From Macrostomum hystrix (Eukaryota > Platyhelminthes > Macrostomidae): 64,000 nucleotides of DNA. Under the pieces are notes generated by a model. That model saw nothing but the letters and a program-made list of their open reading frames with translations, did not search any database and was not told the origin of the DNA. This document shows positions 1 to 13,200 of the stretch, in pieces (position 1 is the first letter of the stretch; the number at the start of each line of letters is the position of its first letter). The stretch lies in assembly GCA_950097015.1 (NCBI GenBank), contig CATNEN010000038.1, positions 18,672,001-18,736,000 on the forward strand, read 5' to 3'. The position numbers and the translations under genes are program-made.

Positions 1-165
1 CATCAGTCTGCAATCCAGCATCCATCAATCTGCAATCCAGCATCCATCAATCTGCAATCCAGCATCCATCAATCTGCAATCCAGCATCCATCAATCTGCA
101 ATCCAGAATCCATCAATCTGCAATCCAGCATCCATCAATCTGCAACTCAGCATCCATCAATCTGT
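1..165. repeat. Minisatellite, 22-bp unit
   Basis: Seven and a half near-identical units (catccatcaatctgcaatcc plus ag), continuing past the left edge. It sits in the intron immediately before the first visible exon. Confidence 0.9.
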
Positions 166-172
166 TACTCAG

Positions 173-3100
173 GGCCCGTCTTGCCACCCATTTTTCACCG
201 CCCTCTCAGATTCCAGAGGAGCCCATAGACGATCAGCAGCGCCTCTCCGCTTCTTTACTGGCTGGTGCGAGCGCCGCCGCCGCCACTGACATCGCCGCTG
301 CTCGGAACATCAACGGCACCCTCTGCCAGCCAGTCTGCTCCAGTCAGCGAAGCTACGCGGAGTTGACGACGGCAACACCGCAGGCCGATCCGGCAGCAAC
401 TGCCGCCACGATCGGCCAGTTGAACTGGGAAGGCCAGTTGACCTGCAGCAACCTAAGAGAGATGCGTGATTTTTTATTGCACGACGTACAAGTGGAAATT
501 ATGGAGGACAAGGTGAGAATATGACCATGAAATGCTTGTCACAGCATTTTTTCAAATCGCTTTGAAATCTTCAGAAGCAACAAAACAAAAATACTGTTTC
601 AGAGTTTGTTGTATCCTCCGGATCAGCTGCCACAGGAGGGCCAGGATCATAAGGCTGGTCAGGATAAGAAGGTACGAGTATATTTGTGTTATATGATGGC
701 TCTGGGATCCGATGTTGTGATCATCCGATCCGGTGGGTGTCGATTGAGGTAAAGATTGCAAGCTTAAAATCAGCCAATTAGACGCGATCTCAGCATGCGA
801 TCTAAAACAAAGAGTTTTTCGCCGGCTTGTAATAAGAGGCTATTAAATGAGCCTGGGGTGGGGGTTGAATGGGGTAGAAAAGAACATGTCCAATATCAGC
901 CAATTAGAGCTCAGGAAACGATCTGCAGGGTAGGAATTTTCGCCGGCTTGTAGTAGGAGATAAGGCTATTAAATTAGCTTGGGGTGGGGGTCGAATGGGG
1001 TAGAAAAAAAATAATATCAGCCAAATAATCAGCCTAAATATCAGCCAATTAGAGCTCAGGAAACGATCTGCAGGGTAGCAAGATAGGAAAGGTTATTACG
1101 AGTAAATTGGCTTGTGTGGGGCTTAACTGGGGGGGTGAAAATTGGTCTGGCGGTAACCAATGAAAACATTATTCATTCGTACTTTCAACCACCCCTCCAG
1201 AAAGAGGAGAAGAAAGACGATGGCAAGCTAAAGAAGAAAAAGAAAGTGGACGAGAGCAGCCTGGTGATTCACAGCACGGAGTCCACTCCGCTAGCCAGTC
1301 TGTCCATCGACTTGTCCGAGCTGCTGGCCACAGCTGGTCAGCGGATCAGCCTGGACTTGAAATCGCAGTCGACGCAGACGCCGCCACCAACTGTGCCTTC
1401 AACGCCTGCTAACGCAGATAAGGTGGGCGTGTGGCGGCTCTTGAAGGGCTTAAGAATGGCGGCTTATCAAAGGACTTAAGTCTGGTGGCTCATCAAAGGA
1501 CTAAGGGGTGGCGGCTTGTCAAAGGGCTAAAGCATAAAGGCTGGCGGCTTATCAAAGGACTAAAGGCTGGCGGCTTATCAAAGGGCTAAAGGCTGGCGGC
1601 TTATCAAAGGACTAAAGGCTGGCGGCTTATCAAAGGGCTAAAGCCTAAAGGGTGGCGGCTTATCAAAGGGCTAAAGCCTAAAGGGTGGCGGCTTATCAAA
1701 GGGCTAAAGCCTAAAGGGTGGCGGCTTATCAAAGGGCTAAAGCCTAAAGGGTGGCAGCTTATCAAAGGGCTAAAGCCTAAAGGGTGGCGGCTTATCAAAG
1801 GGCTAAAGCCTAAAGGGTGGCGGCTTATCAAAGAACTAAAGGGTGGCGCTAGGAAACTCGTAGTTTTCATTTTCTTCTACGCTCGTAATGCTGATACTTT
1901 TTTATCTTACCGTTCAACGTTTACTCGTAAAACTATTTTGTAGATTTTACAACAAAAGTTAATATCTACAATCTGAAATCGATACCCTTTAACACATATT
2001 TCAGAAGTCAAAAGACAAGGCCAAGGATGATAAGAAAAAAGGTAAGAAAAAATAAGAAAAATGTAGAAAAGCACCTGGTAACAAATTTAATAATCATTTT
2101 TAAGAAGGAAAATAACTGCTTCGGCCTAACTAAAATAATCCGATTGCTGAACTCCACTCGTCACTCACGAGCAGGCGTAGCTGTGCAAGCTGCCAAAACG
2201 AAGGCAGCAGGGTCAAAGCCCAATGCCGCCCCTAAAGAGAAGGCGGTAAAATTTGGTAATGTGACATTTATGGCCTGGCCTATAAGGCTAGTAAAAGTAC
2301 GTTGTAAGTCGGATGTCTGTATATCATATTCAGTGTACTCTCCCATTCAGTAGAGAGGTCCGTCTTCTATTGGTCCTAGGATAAGTCCGTTTCAGACTGG
2401 TCCTGGGACAATTGGGTTTCTTATTGGTCAATGGCAAAATTAGATTTCTGATTGGTCCTTGGAAGAGGTTGTTTTTTATTGGTCGTGAGAGAGGTCAGTT
2501 GCCGATTGGTCCAGAGTTAATTTTTTTCAACTGGCGATGAGACGGAGTTATTTCTGATTGGTCTTGTACGGTCGTGAATTCTGTGAATTAGTATTTAATT
2601 CTTTGCTACATTGTACTTTAACGATCCTATTCTTGGGGATCTGTATACAACTCTGAATAAAAAGAAACAATTCATTCGTTTTAGTTCTTTATATTTATGT
2701 CTGCTGTAAACACTTATTACATGCTTTGTTGAAATTTTACCAAGGTCTTTTCGAGTTGTAATTATTTCTAGACAATAGCTTCGATTGGTCAAATGCGAGT
2801 GTAATTTATGTGTCTGCAATCCTTTGTTTTACGCGTGTTCCACTGTCTTTCAGTGCCTCTAATTGTGCAGTTGTTTTCGTTGCTATGTACTCATCATAGT
2901 TTTGTCTTTTAAGTAATGATAATAATTACATATGGCAATTTTATAAGTTTAAAATAAAAACAGGTTAGCTGCATCATTCTTATGCTATACATAGCATATT
3001 TTTTAGTTGAAAACTATTTACTGTAGGTAGATTCTGATATATTTTCTATTTTACGAGAGTATTGCATGTTTAGGGCGTGTTGCCTTAGTCAGATTGGGAA

Positions 3101-3731
3101 GGGGTTGTTGCCTTAGTCAGATTGGGGAGGGGCTGTTGCCTTAGTTAGATTGGGGAGGGGTTGTTGCCTTAGTCAGATTGGGGAGGGGCTGTTGCATGCC
3201 TTAGTCAGATTGGGGAGGGGTTGTTGCCTTAGTCAGATTGGGGAGGGGCTGTTGCATGCCTTAATCAGATTGGGGAGGGGTTCTTGCCTTAGTTAGATTG
3301 GGGAGGGGCTGTTGCCTTAGTCAGATTGGGGAGGCGTTGTTGCCTTAGTCAGATTGGGGAGGGGCTGTTGCCTTAGTCAGATTGGGGAGGCGTTGTTGCC
3401 TTAGTCAGATTGGGGAGGGGCTGTTGCCTTAGTCAGATAGGGGAAGGGGTTTTTGTCAGAATTATTTTACTAAATATCTCATTTGCACTGTTAGGCATTC
3501 TTCTCACCATTCCCCGCAGACAAGTCCGGCAAGACAGGCTCAGCGAAGCCTTCTGGCAAGCCTGCTGGCGCCGGAAAAGCGTCTGCGGCGGCAAAAGATG
3601 ATGATGACGACAAGACCGGCGCGCCGCCGCTGCCTCCGCCAGTTGAAGCGCGCATCGAACTGCTCCGCATTCAGTGGCGCAGCGTTAAGGACTGCCCCAC
3701 TGCTGTAGTCATTGCCGTTGATCAGAACTGA
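173..3731 (+). CDS. Lys/Ala-rich protein of unknown function, C-terminal 319 residues (5' end outside window)
   Basis: Six exons are readable: 173-512, 603-671, 1201-1422, 2005-2041, 2175-2255 and 3520-3731 (TGA 3729-3731). All introns are GT-AG and the phases join without a frame break. The first visible exon enters in phase 2, so upstream exons lie left of the window. The product starts Ala/Ser/Thr-rich with a stretch reading QLNWEGQLTCSNLREMRDFL. It continues into a charged segment (KEEKKDDGK, KKKKKVDE), a Ser/Leu segment (SLSIDLSELLATAGQ) and a Lys/Ala/Gly-rich tail with five consecutive Asp, ending RIQWRSVKDCPTAVVIAVDQN minus its last residues' context. No signal peptide, membrane segment or known domain is visible. 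I do not recognise the family. The least certain joint is the 2255 donor (TTTG|gtaatg), chosen over GCG|gtaaaa at 2245 because only it keeps the last exon open to the TGA. An AATAAA lies about 240 bp downstream. Confidence 0.75.
769..1100. repeat. Three-copy long tandem repeat (~120-145 bp)
   Basis: AatcagccaattagA-type starts recur near 769, 891 and 1037. Each is followed by variants of gatctgcagggta, tcgccggcttgta and ggctattaaat. It is imperfect and fills intron 2 of the first gene. Confidence 0.7.
1430..1850. repeat. Minisatellite, 33-bp unit
   Basis: Units built from ggtggcggcttatcaaaggg and ctaaagcctaaa. It starts under 10 bp after the donor at 1423. Early units are variant and 1620-1840 is homogeneous. 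Confidence 0.9.
3070..3450. repeat. Minisatellite, 28-bp unit
   Basis: About 13 units of gccttagtcagattggggag plus gggctgtt, with occasional 4-bp insertions (gcat). It lies in the last intron of the first gene, ending about 70 bp before the final exon. Confidence 0.9.
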
Positions 3732-3967
3732 ATTAAGCTATATAATAGAGTTTTTCCTGATGACAATTATCGGAAATCTCCAATGACTTGACTTATTTTC
3801 AATAAGTGTCAGCTAGGGTCATTGTGTCTGACACTAATTTGAGATGGGATTCGAACGTACATGCATATTGTTTCTAAGGCTTAATTTGTGAAAAAATATT
3901 ATTCTTGTATTTCAATTTTTGTTTAGATTTTGTGAAGGGCGTATACTATTTCCCCTTTTTTAAAGCG

Positions 3968-3973
3968 AATAAA
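3968..3973 (+). terminator. Poly(A) signal AATAAA for the Lys/Ala-rich gene
   Basis: AATAAA lies 236 bp after the TGA at 3731, in AT-rich sequence. It is the first canonical signal after the stop, so a short 3' UTR is likely. Confidence 0.5.
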
Positions 3974-5500
3974 GCTGAATATAACAGATGGTTAAAACTG
4001 ATCATGAACACGAAAATTTGTAACAAGGAAGAAAATGTGGACATTATTATATAATACTCTCTAAAAATCAAGTTAAATAGTATCTTTTTTACTTACATTT
4101 TTTGACTGATTCGGATAATCGCATTAGAACATCGAATAATTAAGACTGTTTTGATAAGGATGGACACTCAAATTATTTTTATAATTTAGTAATAATACTA
4201 AAGATTTCATTGATGAATACATTGCATTTCGTGCATACAAGTAACAACATTGGTTTTGATTTCTCAAGGACAAGTAATTTTCTCAAGGACGACTCGAGTA
4301 TATACGTATATACGTAGTCCTTGTAGTCTTCTGACGTAGTCCTCGAATTTTCTAGGTAAACTGCGCCAATTATTATCAACATGAACAAATGTGAACAATG
4401 CCTTTTGCATAAAAAAAGTTTCATTTCAAGCGGAACCGAATTTCAAGCATAAGCAAACATGATTGTCTGTGTTGTTTTGATATAGATCATATTCAGTAGT
4501 CCCTTAGTAGGTGAATATGCAATTATTGAGTTTTTCTGAATCAGTCTATCGCGCGGTTCGTTCTCGAATTTGTTGTCTATTTTTTCAAAGTCTCCGAAAA
4601 AATAACTAAGTAAAACATATTTTCTAGAAAAATGTTGTACCTGTCACGTTAAGTCACAAAAATTGTGCTATTTTGTAAAAATATTTAAAAAAACTAGATC
4701 ATTTGAGACAAAGTATTTCGATTTATTCTCGCTATGTTTCGTATTCAGGCATTATTTGACATTACCCTCATGATTTCTTTTACAAAAGACATCTAGCCTG
4801 GTTTAAATTTAATTAAAGTAATTAAAGTAAAGTAAAGTAAAGTAATTTAATTTGACCGACTCAAAGTGGAAGCCTTGAATTTATATGATAACGTACTGTA
4901 CTTAATTTAACTGCCTTCTATTATCATAAAGTATAGATAAAACATCACTACTAAAATATTAATAGTAATGAAAAATCTGTTTAAATATTAAATTCAAGTT
5001 TTTAGATATATATTTTGCTTTAACTCTGCCCGCACTGAACATTGCCACAGGCAAGTTCCCCAGAACCACAGAAGCAGCCCCAGTTCGTTAAGTGCAAAAA
5101 GCAACCTTAAGGATCGAAGTTCCATCTCGTCGCATCGATTTGAAATGTAACTTTTCAGAAAAACAGTTTAACGAACGATTCGAAAAGAATGTTTATTTCT
5201 TTATAGACAACTGATTCCTAATTATTTAGCAAACCAGCACTATTGCATATATATATTATAAGTATTAAGATAGGTTTTTAATATATATAATATACATTTT
5301 CCTTTTTATTAGATAGTTAAATAGAAATAAATAAATAATCAATTATGAAAACTAATTATAATCATTCTAATAATATCTATCCATCAACATTTCACTATGT
5401 TACGTTTTTTATATACCATTCTTTTACAGCCTTGATATCAATAGTTTTATCTTTTATCTTATGACCTTAATCTTATCTTAAATCTTAAGAACAGTCTAAC
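3974..5500. other. AT-rich intergenic DNA between the first two genes
   Basis: It holds a short (aaagt)n run near 4.82 kb and a palindrome tatacgtatatacgta near 4.30 kb. No gene seen. Confidence 0.5.
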
Positions 5501-5508
5501 TTTGTAAG

Positions 5509-5676
5509 CAGGGGCGTAGCCAGGATTTTTTGAGATATCGGTTTTGGTTCTATCCAGCGTATACAGAAAAAAAGCAATTAATTCATTTCTTTCGAAGAAA
5601 CGAAAGGCGAAAAAATTTGAGACATCAAATTTTGGGGGATCGGCCGATACACCGATACCCCCTCGCTACGCCACTG
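5509..5676. mobile_element. Non-autonomous hAT-type MITE, 168 bp, with 8-bp target duplication
   Basis: The left end CAGGGGCGTAGCCAGG and the reverse complement of the right end CAGTGGCGTAGCGAGG match at 14 of 16 positions. CAGNGGCGTAGC is the known terminus of a widespread group of hAT elements. Flanks are an exact 8-bp duplication, TTTGTAAG (5501-5508 and 5677-5684), the hAT target-site size. The 168-bp interior has no coding capacity, so a transposase must have come from elsewhere. The intact duplication and termini suggest a fairly young insertion. Confidence 0.92.
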
Positions 5677-6050
5677 TTTGTAAGTCTAGATTTTTAGTAA
5701 AATTCTTTGTGCTAAAATAAAAAATAGCTTTTCTAACTTACTTTATGTTTACAGAATAAGTTCACTTATACACCTAATCATTTGGGTCAGATTTGGATTT
5801 CAGAGTTGAGTTGTCACATTTTCTGCTCGGAGCAACATCTCTGAGTCTATGGTATCTTTGTAACCAAAGTTCTGATATTTAGTAAAAAATTTTATGCTTT
5901 AACAAAAATGTGTCTCTGACTACTAAAATAATTGAGGCTGAAGTCTAAAATTATAATGCAATTTTATATTTTTTGTCAGTGCTTATCAGTCAGAGACAAA
6001 CTAACTTAAAAAGTTAGATCCCTAACCGTCATTCCCAGCTCACTGCAGCC

Positions 6051-9000
6051 ATGCTGAGTCAGCGTCAACCGGCGCGCAGCGCCGCCACGCCCAAACTGCA
6101 CCAGGCCGTTACGCACACCGGACAGCGTCGCGATGATCCGGACACGCTGCGCCGGTCGCTTAATATCACGGGCACTGCCAAGATGATCGACGTCTGCAGC
6201 AATCTGGATTTAGATTGCGGAGTCGGTGGCGGCGGGTATTTTGCGTCTGCTCGGAGACCGCATGGTCAGTTTGCAAATTTAAACCTACATAAGGGCAGCA
6301 TTAAAGTCCGTATATGAATAATTTACACCGAGTCGCTAATTAAATTTGTTTGACTGATTGCAGACAGTTTCGACGCCCGACTACAACAGAAGAAATTGAA
6401 AGATGAGCTCATCACGGACGCTGAGGTAAACCTTGTAGTTTATAATAGACTAAACAATTATGACTTTAGACTCCACAATGAAGCCATTACTTCCCGCAGA
6501 TTGATTACCTGATTAGGGAGAAACTGCGAAAGGAGCAATACGCCGTCGAGTGCCTGTTTCGCAATGCCGATCCTTCGCGTTGTGGAAAAGTGCAAAGGTT
6601 TGTGACACTGTATGCTTGTACTCTTATGTCTCTCATGCTGCTTATAATAATTAACGGGTGAAGTTGACGTGGGTGAGTGTGTGGGGTAAGAGAATTGACG
6701 GCCTACGTTGGGGTGGGCGAGTGTTTGTGGGTAAAACGAATGCGTGGATGGAGTTGGGGTGGGTAAGGGTTTGTGGGGTAAGAGAATTGACAGTCGCAGT
6801 TGGGGTGGGTAAGGGTTTGCGGTGTAAGAGAATTGAGAGTTGCAGTCGGGGTGGGTGGGGGTTTGTGGGGTAAGAGAATCGACTGTCGGAGTTGGGGTGG
6901 GTGAGTGTGGGGTAAACTGAATTCACTACGGGAGTTGAGGTGGGTGAGGGTTAGTGGGTAAACTGAATGCGCGGATGGGGTTGGAGTGGGTGAGGGTTTG
7001 TAGGTTAAGAGTTATTATAGTGTGGTGCGTCATCATAAGTCTATTAACAAACTCGTTCGATAATTTCAGGAATGCCCTGCTACGCATCTTGTACAGCATC
7101 TGCGGCCACATTCGATTCGAGCAATTCCACCGTTTGCTAGATCGACTCGGTCTTGATGATAAGCAGACCGTGTCTTTCGCCGATTTCAAAGCCAGCTTCG
7201 CCGCTGACGCCTCATCATCGCCGACTTCCGCTGAGGTCGGCTCATTGTCTCTGGGGGGAGGCCCACAAATCGGGCGCTACAGCAGCAAGCCGGTCAGCGT
7301 GGCCCACGCATTCACTATGCTCAGGCAGCGAGCTGCGCAGCCGGGGTTTGAGCCCCGCGATATTTTGCCGCCGGCCTGCTTCGAGCCGGCTGGTGTAGTG
7401 TTGAAGCCTCACCTGCTGCGGGCCCTGTCTCTGCTGCGAATCCCCCTGGCGCCTGGAGATGCGGATAAGTTTTGGGATAGGTGAGGCGATTGCTGATCTT
7501 GCTGAACTGGTAAAACAGAGAAGATAAGGGCGCCATTGGCATGCCATAGAGGTAACGCATCCGACTCCCATTCTTAGAGTCCTGAGTTCGAATCCGTGAC
7601 TTGATCGCACCTTAAATGGTCACTTATCGAGATTTGGCTCATTGCATGCCTCAGTTAATAATAAAAAACCTACTAAGCTTAGCTAGGTGTTCAAAAGCAC
7701 TCGAAAAGTGAATCAACGGCTAGCCGATATGTAGCGAAAATGTTGTAATATAGTTCAAATGTCTGAGGTCGTTTTCTTAAAATGGTTGTGCATAATAGAT
7801 AGATAGCGTAAAATATTGTGCATATATTTAATACCCGATAAAAATCGGAAAACTAAATGGCTATCGCCACTCGAATACCTTCAAGCTTTTTATACAAATT
7901 TTCGATATAACCTACTATTAAACGACTGACAAGTAGTAGGTACGGTGAGTTGAAATTCAATAGTACGGCGCGTTGTTTTTTGTTTACACTCGATTTGGCT
8001 CGTATCTCCGTATGCAAAGTGCGTTACTAGCTGCAGCAGTGCGAATTTCTCCCTAATTTCTTTAAGTATCCCAAATTAAGGCTGTTATTTTTTGGGTTTC
8101 ACATCAGTCATATTTTTCGAGACAGAAAACAGAAGAAGGTCAGAGTCGCATTCTCTGTTTCTTTTTAAAATATTAAAAATATTTTAATATATTTTTGAAA
8201 CACTTTTTCAAGCCAAGCAGCAAAGCCGCTTTTTAATTTCTGGGGAGTGCGTGCCGAATCCTTGGTTTGCAATTAGTTTGAGAGGCCGCATGCGACACAG
8301 AAGAATCAAAGTAAGCAATTAAAAATGAGGGAAATACTCGTTACAAATCATTCCAAGTCTTCTTTTACAATGATTGAAGAATGCTTTGGTAAACATTATC
8401 TGTTGAATTATTTGCAAAAATATAAACTACGTAACAATCGTCTGTTTTGTATATCTCTTAGTAATTTTTATTTATGATTTCTAATTGTTTAAAACGGTTT
8501 TTAAAGTTTTATTTACCGTCTGTTACAGGCTCTCTAAAAATGGTATAAAAACATAGAATAAGGGTAAAAACTAATGTATCCAATTTTCTCTTGTTACTTA
8601 TATGAGCACATTCACCATTTAAACTCAAATAAGATTAAATATTGTTCACTTCAATCTCTTAAACATTTAATTTTTAATCGTATAATACGGTAAAAATGCG
8701 GTCCAAATTGTGCTGATAATAAAATTATTCACACCCTGTAAAAATTGCACCCTGAGAATCGAACTTCCGACCTTCTCTCAGCTAAGTAGTTCTCACACTA
8801 AGGCAAACTCAATTTTCACAGGATTGATCTTCACAGCACTGGAGCGGTCAGCACCAGCCAGTTGATGACATTGCTGGGTATCGGAGGCGGCGACAAGGCT
8901 CAGACTGCTCCGGCGAGGTCCAAGACTGCTCCGAGCAATGCGAGACGCAGAAATCATGAATTGGGCAGCGCTGATGGGATCAGAGAGAAACTGACTGATG

Positions 9001-10260
9001 AGGTAAGACTCATCTACTGATGCCGGGTGTTCTAGCATCTCTACACCTGTATCCTTTCTCTACATTCCTCCTGATCCTTCAGTCAACTGTCACTCCCATT
9101 CCTCCTGATCCTTCAGTAAACTGTCACTCCCCATTCCTCCTGATCCTACAGTCAACTGTCACTCCCCATTCCTCCTGATCCTTCTGTCAACTGTCACTCC
9201 CCATTCCTCCTGATCCTACAGTCAACTGTCACTCCCCATTCCTCCTGATCCTACAGTCAACTGTCACTCCCCATTCCTCCTGATCCTTCAGTCAACTGTC
9301 ACTCCCCATTCCTCCTGATCCTTCAGTCAACTGTCACTCCCCATTCCTCCTGATCCTTCAGTCAACTGTCACTCCCCATTCCTCCTGATCCTTCAGTCAA
9401 CTGTCACTCCCCATTCCTCCTGATCCTTCAGTCAACTGTCACTCCCCATTCCTCCTGATCCTTCAGTCAACTGTCACTCCCCATTCCTCCTGATCCTTCA
9501 GTCAACTGTCACTCCCCCATTCCTCCTGATCCTTCAGTCAACTGTCACTCCCCATTCCTCCTAATCCTTCAGTCAACTGTCACTCCCCATTCCTCCTGAT
9601 CCTTCAGTCAACTGTCACTCCCCATTCCTCCTGATCCTTCAGTCAACTGTCACTCCCCATTCCTCCTGATCCTTCAGTCAACTGTCACTCCCCCATTCCT
9701 CCTGATCCTTCAGTCAACTGTCACTCCCCATTCCTCCTGATCCTTCAGTCAACTGTCACTCCCCCATTCCTCCTGATCCTTCAGTCAACTGTCACTCCCC
9801 ATTCCTCCTGATCCTTCAGTCAACTGTCACTCCCCATTCCTCCTGATCCTTCAGTCAACTGTCACTCCCCATTCCTCCTGATCCTTCAGTCAACTGTCAC
9901 TCCCCATTCCTCCTGATCCTTCAGTCAACTGTCACTCCCCATTCCTCCTGATCCTTCAGTCAACTGTCACTCCCCCATTCCTCCTGATCCTTCAGTCAAC
10001 TGTCACTCCCCATTCCTCCTGATCCTTCAGTCAACTGTCACTCCCCCATTCCTCCTGATCCTACAGTCAACTGTCACTCCCCATTCCTCCTGATCCTACA
10101 GTCAACTGTCACTCCCCATTCCTCCTGATCCTTCAGTCAGCGTCACTCCATTGAAATGTGGTCCTTTAATGTCAATATGTAAATCTATCAGTCACCTATT
10201 TATCAAAATATTATTTACCAATTGTTAAAGGCCCAACTGACTGTTCCTGACCAGAAAGCA

Positions 10261-10294
<34 letters not shown>

Positions 10295-13200
10295 CACCGG
10301 AGACAGCTGAGGCCAGCGCCGCGAAGTCAGTCCCAGACTTCAAATACCTTAGACGCTTTGAGTTGCTACGAAAGAACCGTCCAGTTTTCGACCACTTTAT
10401 GGACGCATTTTACTACATGGTAACTATGCTTTGATTTAGACCTGTCTCATTTATGCCTACCTAACAGTTGAGAATGCCTTCTGCTTTTTTCAACAGTTTG
10501 AGGAGCCCTACAAGGCGCTGCTTGTCGCATTCCAACACTTGGATTCGGATTGTTCCGGCCGCGTTACAATTGGGGATCTGCAGCGAGTCCTCAAGGAATT
10601 CGGCTTCCCAACTGCCGACGGTCCGGATAGCGTCGGGTTTGAGCAGTTTCTGATCCGCTTCGGCCTGCGACCCGGCTACATGGGGGCCGTCAGCTATGCC
10701 GACCTGCTCGGCCGGCTTCAGGCCAAGGGCCCGAATTCACTGCTGAGCCGCTATCTAATTTCGGATAAGACGCCGATTGCGTGAGCCAGTATTCTGCTTT
10801 CTTCAAGAATTGATTCCCCGTGAACTATTAATAGCATCAGGGATTCCCACTGGTGCTAAAAATATCAGGGGGATTCTTTTTGGAGCTATAAATAGCCTGT
10901 TGTCCGAGTGAAGCTATTAATAGCCTCTTGTAATATCTGGATTCTCCTGTTAAATCTAGCATCCGGTAACTAATATTCAATAAATCAAGCCTTGTCGATT
11001 AGGATATTCACTTTATAAAAAGGTTTTTATCTTTCATTATAAGAAATTAAAAATCAAAATTTTAATTTATTTGCATATTTTTCAGGAGTTAGCATTGCCA
11101 ACGCCTAGCATCCTGCTCATTTGTCGCTCTGTTCGTTTTCTATTGTACTGAATATTCAATTATATTTACCTATCAGCAGAAAAGCAGTAAATTAAGGGGC
11201 GTTTTTTGTAAAATGGGTTGCCTGCATTCGAATTGACTCAGGTGTCAGATTTTTTCATTTCCTGGATAAAATGCCTCGTGAGAAAATGATTCGATTTTGA
11301 AAAACTAAATTGACTTGCAAAATGGGATGAATAAGATTGTCTCAACCAGATGGCACTGCTCATTCCTAGTGCACTTATTTCTTCTTTCACAAGGTTGTAA
11401 ACAGCTTCTTTAGCTCCATCCCGACGGATTTTCTCATACTTAACCGGCGGGCGTGCACTTATTCTCCACCTCTTCGTGCCGTGAAGACAGTGGCTTCAGC
11501 CAGATCAATAGGTCGCTGCTTCCACCCAGGCCGCTAACCATACAAACCTACCACCCCCTAGTGAGTGACCGCGCACACAACCAGTATAGGCGACTCTGAT
11601 TGACAGTCTTAATTTCGTCTGGAATTTCCTGGAGAAAAACGCGATAGAAAACTCGCGCCCGCCCCGCCCCCCCCCCAAACCCATCCTTCCTTCTCCTCGG
11701 GGGGGGCACGGGGGGGGGCAATACGTGGATCTATTTGGGCCGGTTAGAATTTAACAATTTTTATCAGGCGGCTCAAAAAATTGACCCCAAGCTTCCACTC
11801 AGCGAGCTCGCTAGATCGTAAACACGCCCTCGGGAGTTATTGGTACTATAGTAGATCCCACTCCTCTGCCATAATCTCTGCTAATCCCGCCTCCAATTTT
11901 CGGCTTGGTTTTTTTTGAAATTTTCGCAATTCAACCGAATCAAGCGATGAGCAAGTCCCAATGTACTCAGTTGCTAGTTCTAAGCTGTTTATGATGAATA
12001 TTACGAATTTATCGATTGCTAAACATGTTTTCCTCTCGCCTCCGTGCTTCCAGTTTTGAGGAAAATCAGCAGCAGCAGCAGAACTTGTCTCCGTATCAGA
12101 TGGAGCTGCGTCTGCTGCAGTTCTTGCATCGCGACTACCTCACGCTGCACTTTGGATTCGCGTGAGAATCTCGCTGATAATCTGCTTTCGTTCTATGAAC
12201 TATTTTAGAATGGGAGGATTTCCCAAGATTTATATATTTAGAATTAGAAAATCCACTTGGGGAATCCTTCTCGAGGAATCCCAAAGGGGTTAAACTTGTT
12301 ATTTTACTTACGTGAAATTTTATGTTAGTTTAAAGTTTCTATTCGGAATTTTCTGTCTAGAACTAAAAGAAAATTCAGCTGTGGCCTCTTTGAATTTCTA
12401 AAAAAACTGCAAATTAGCAGTTGCACTGCACCTTGGGAAATCCCTCTAGGAATTCCCAGGGAAATCCTTCTTGGAATTCCCAGGGAAATCCTTCTTGGAA
12501 TTTCCAGGGAAATCCTTCTTGGAATTCCTAGGGAAATCCTTCTTGGAATTCCCAGGGAAATCCTTCTTGGAATTCCCCTTCTTGGATTCTATGAATTCCT
12601 AGGGAAATCCCCATACGAATTTCTAGGTAAATCCTTGGCCAATCCCTTTAATAATTACTTGCCAAATCTCCTCTATTTTCTTTGAAAGGTTGGAAGGCTA
12701 GAGCTTTAGTTAGAAAAGGTTATTTGGAATAACACGTGGTTAGATTTATTTATTATTGCATTTTTAGTCGGGAAGACCCAAACAATACTGGCTTCGTGTC
12801 CGAGGAGGCGTTCCACAGCGTCCTGTCTCGCGTCAACAAGGCCGAGGTGCCGGCTAATCAGCTTGCTGGTGTGCTGACTCGCCTTCCAAGAAGCCGCGGC
12901 GGCGCTGTTCAGTACAAACCGTTTTTGGAGCAGTTTTACATTGCGTGAGTTATGGGAAATTCAGGCGAAAATTTCTGCCTGTACAAATTACTCCACCCTT
13001 GCGATTCCCTTTCTTCCTATGGGATTCCCCTTACAGACCTTTCTGTACTTGGGATTCCCCTATGGACCGTTATGTATTTGGAATCCCCCAGGGGATTCGT
13101 CCAGGGGAATTCGTCCAGGGGAATTCCCAGTGAATTCATTTCCTTCTGGGATTCCTTTGCGTACATATCAGGAGCTAGAATTTCATAGCGATTGCATTTA

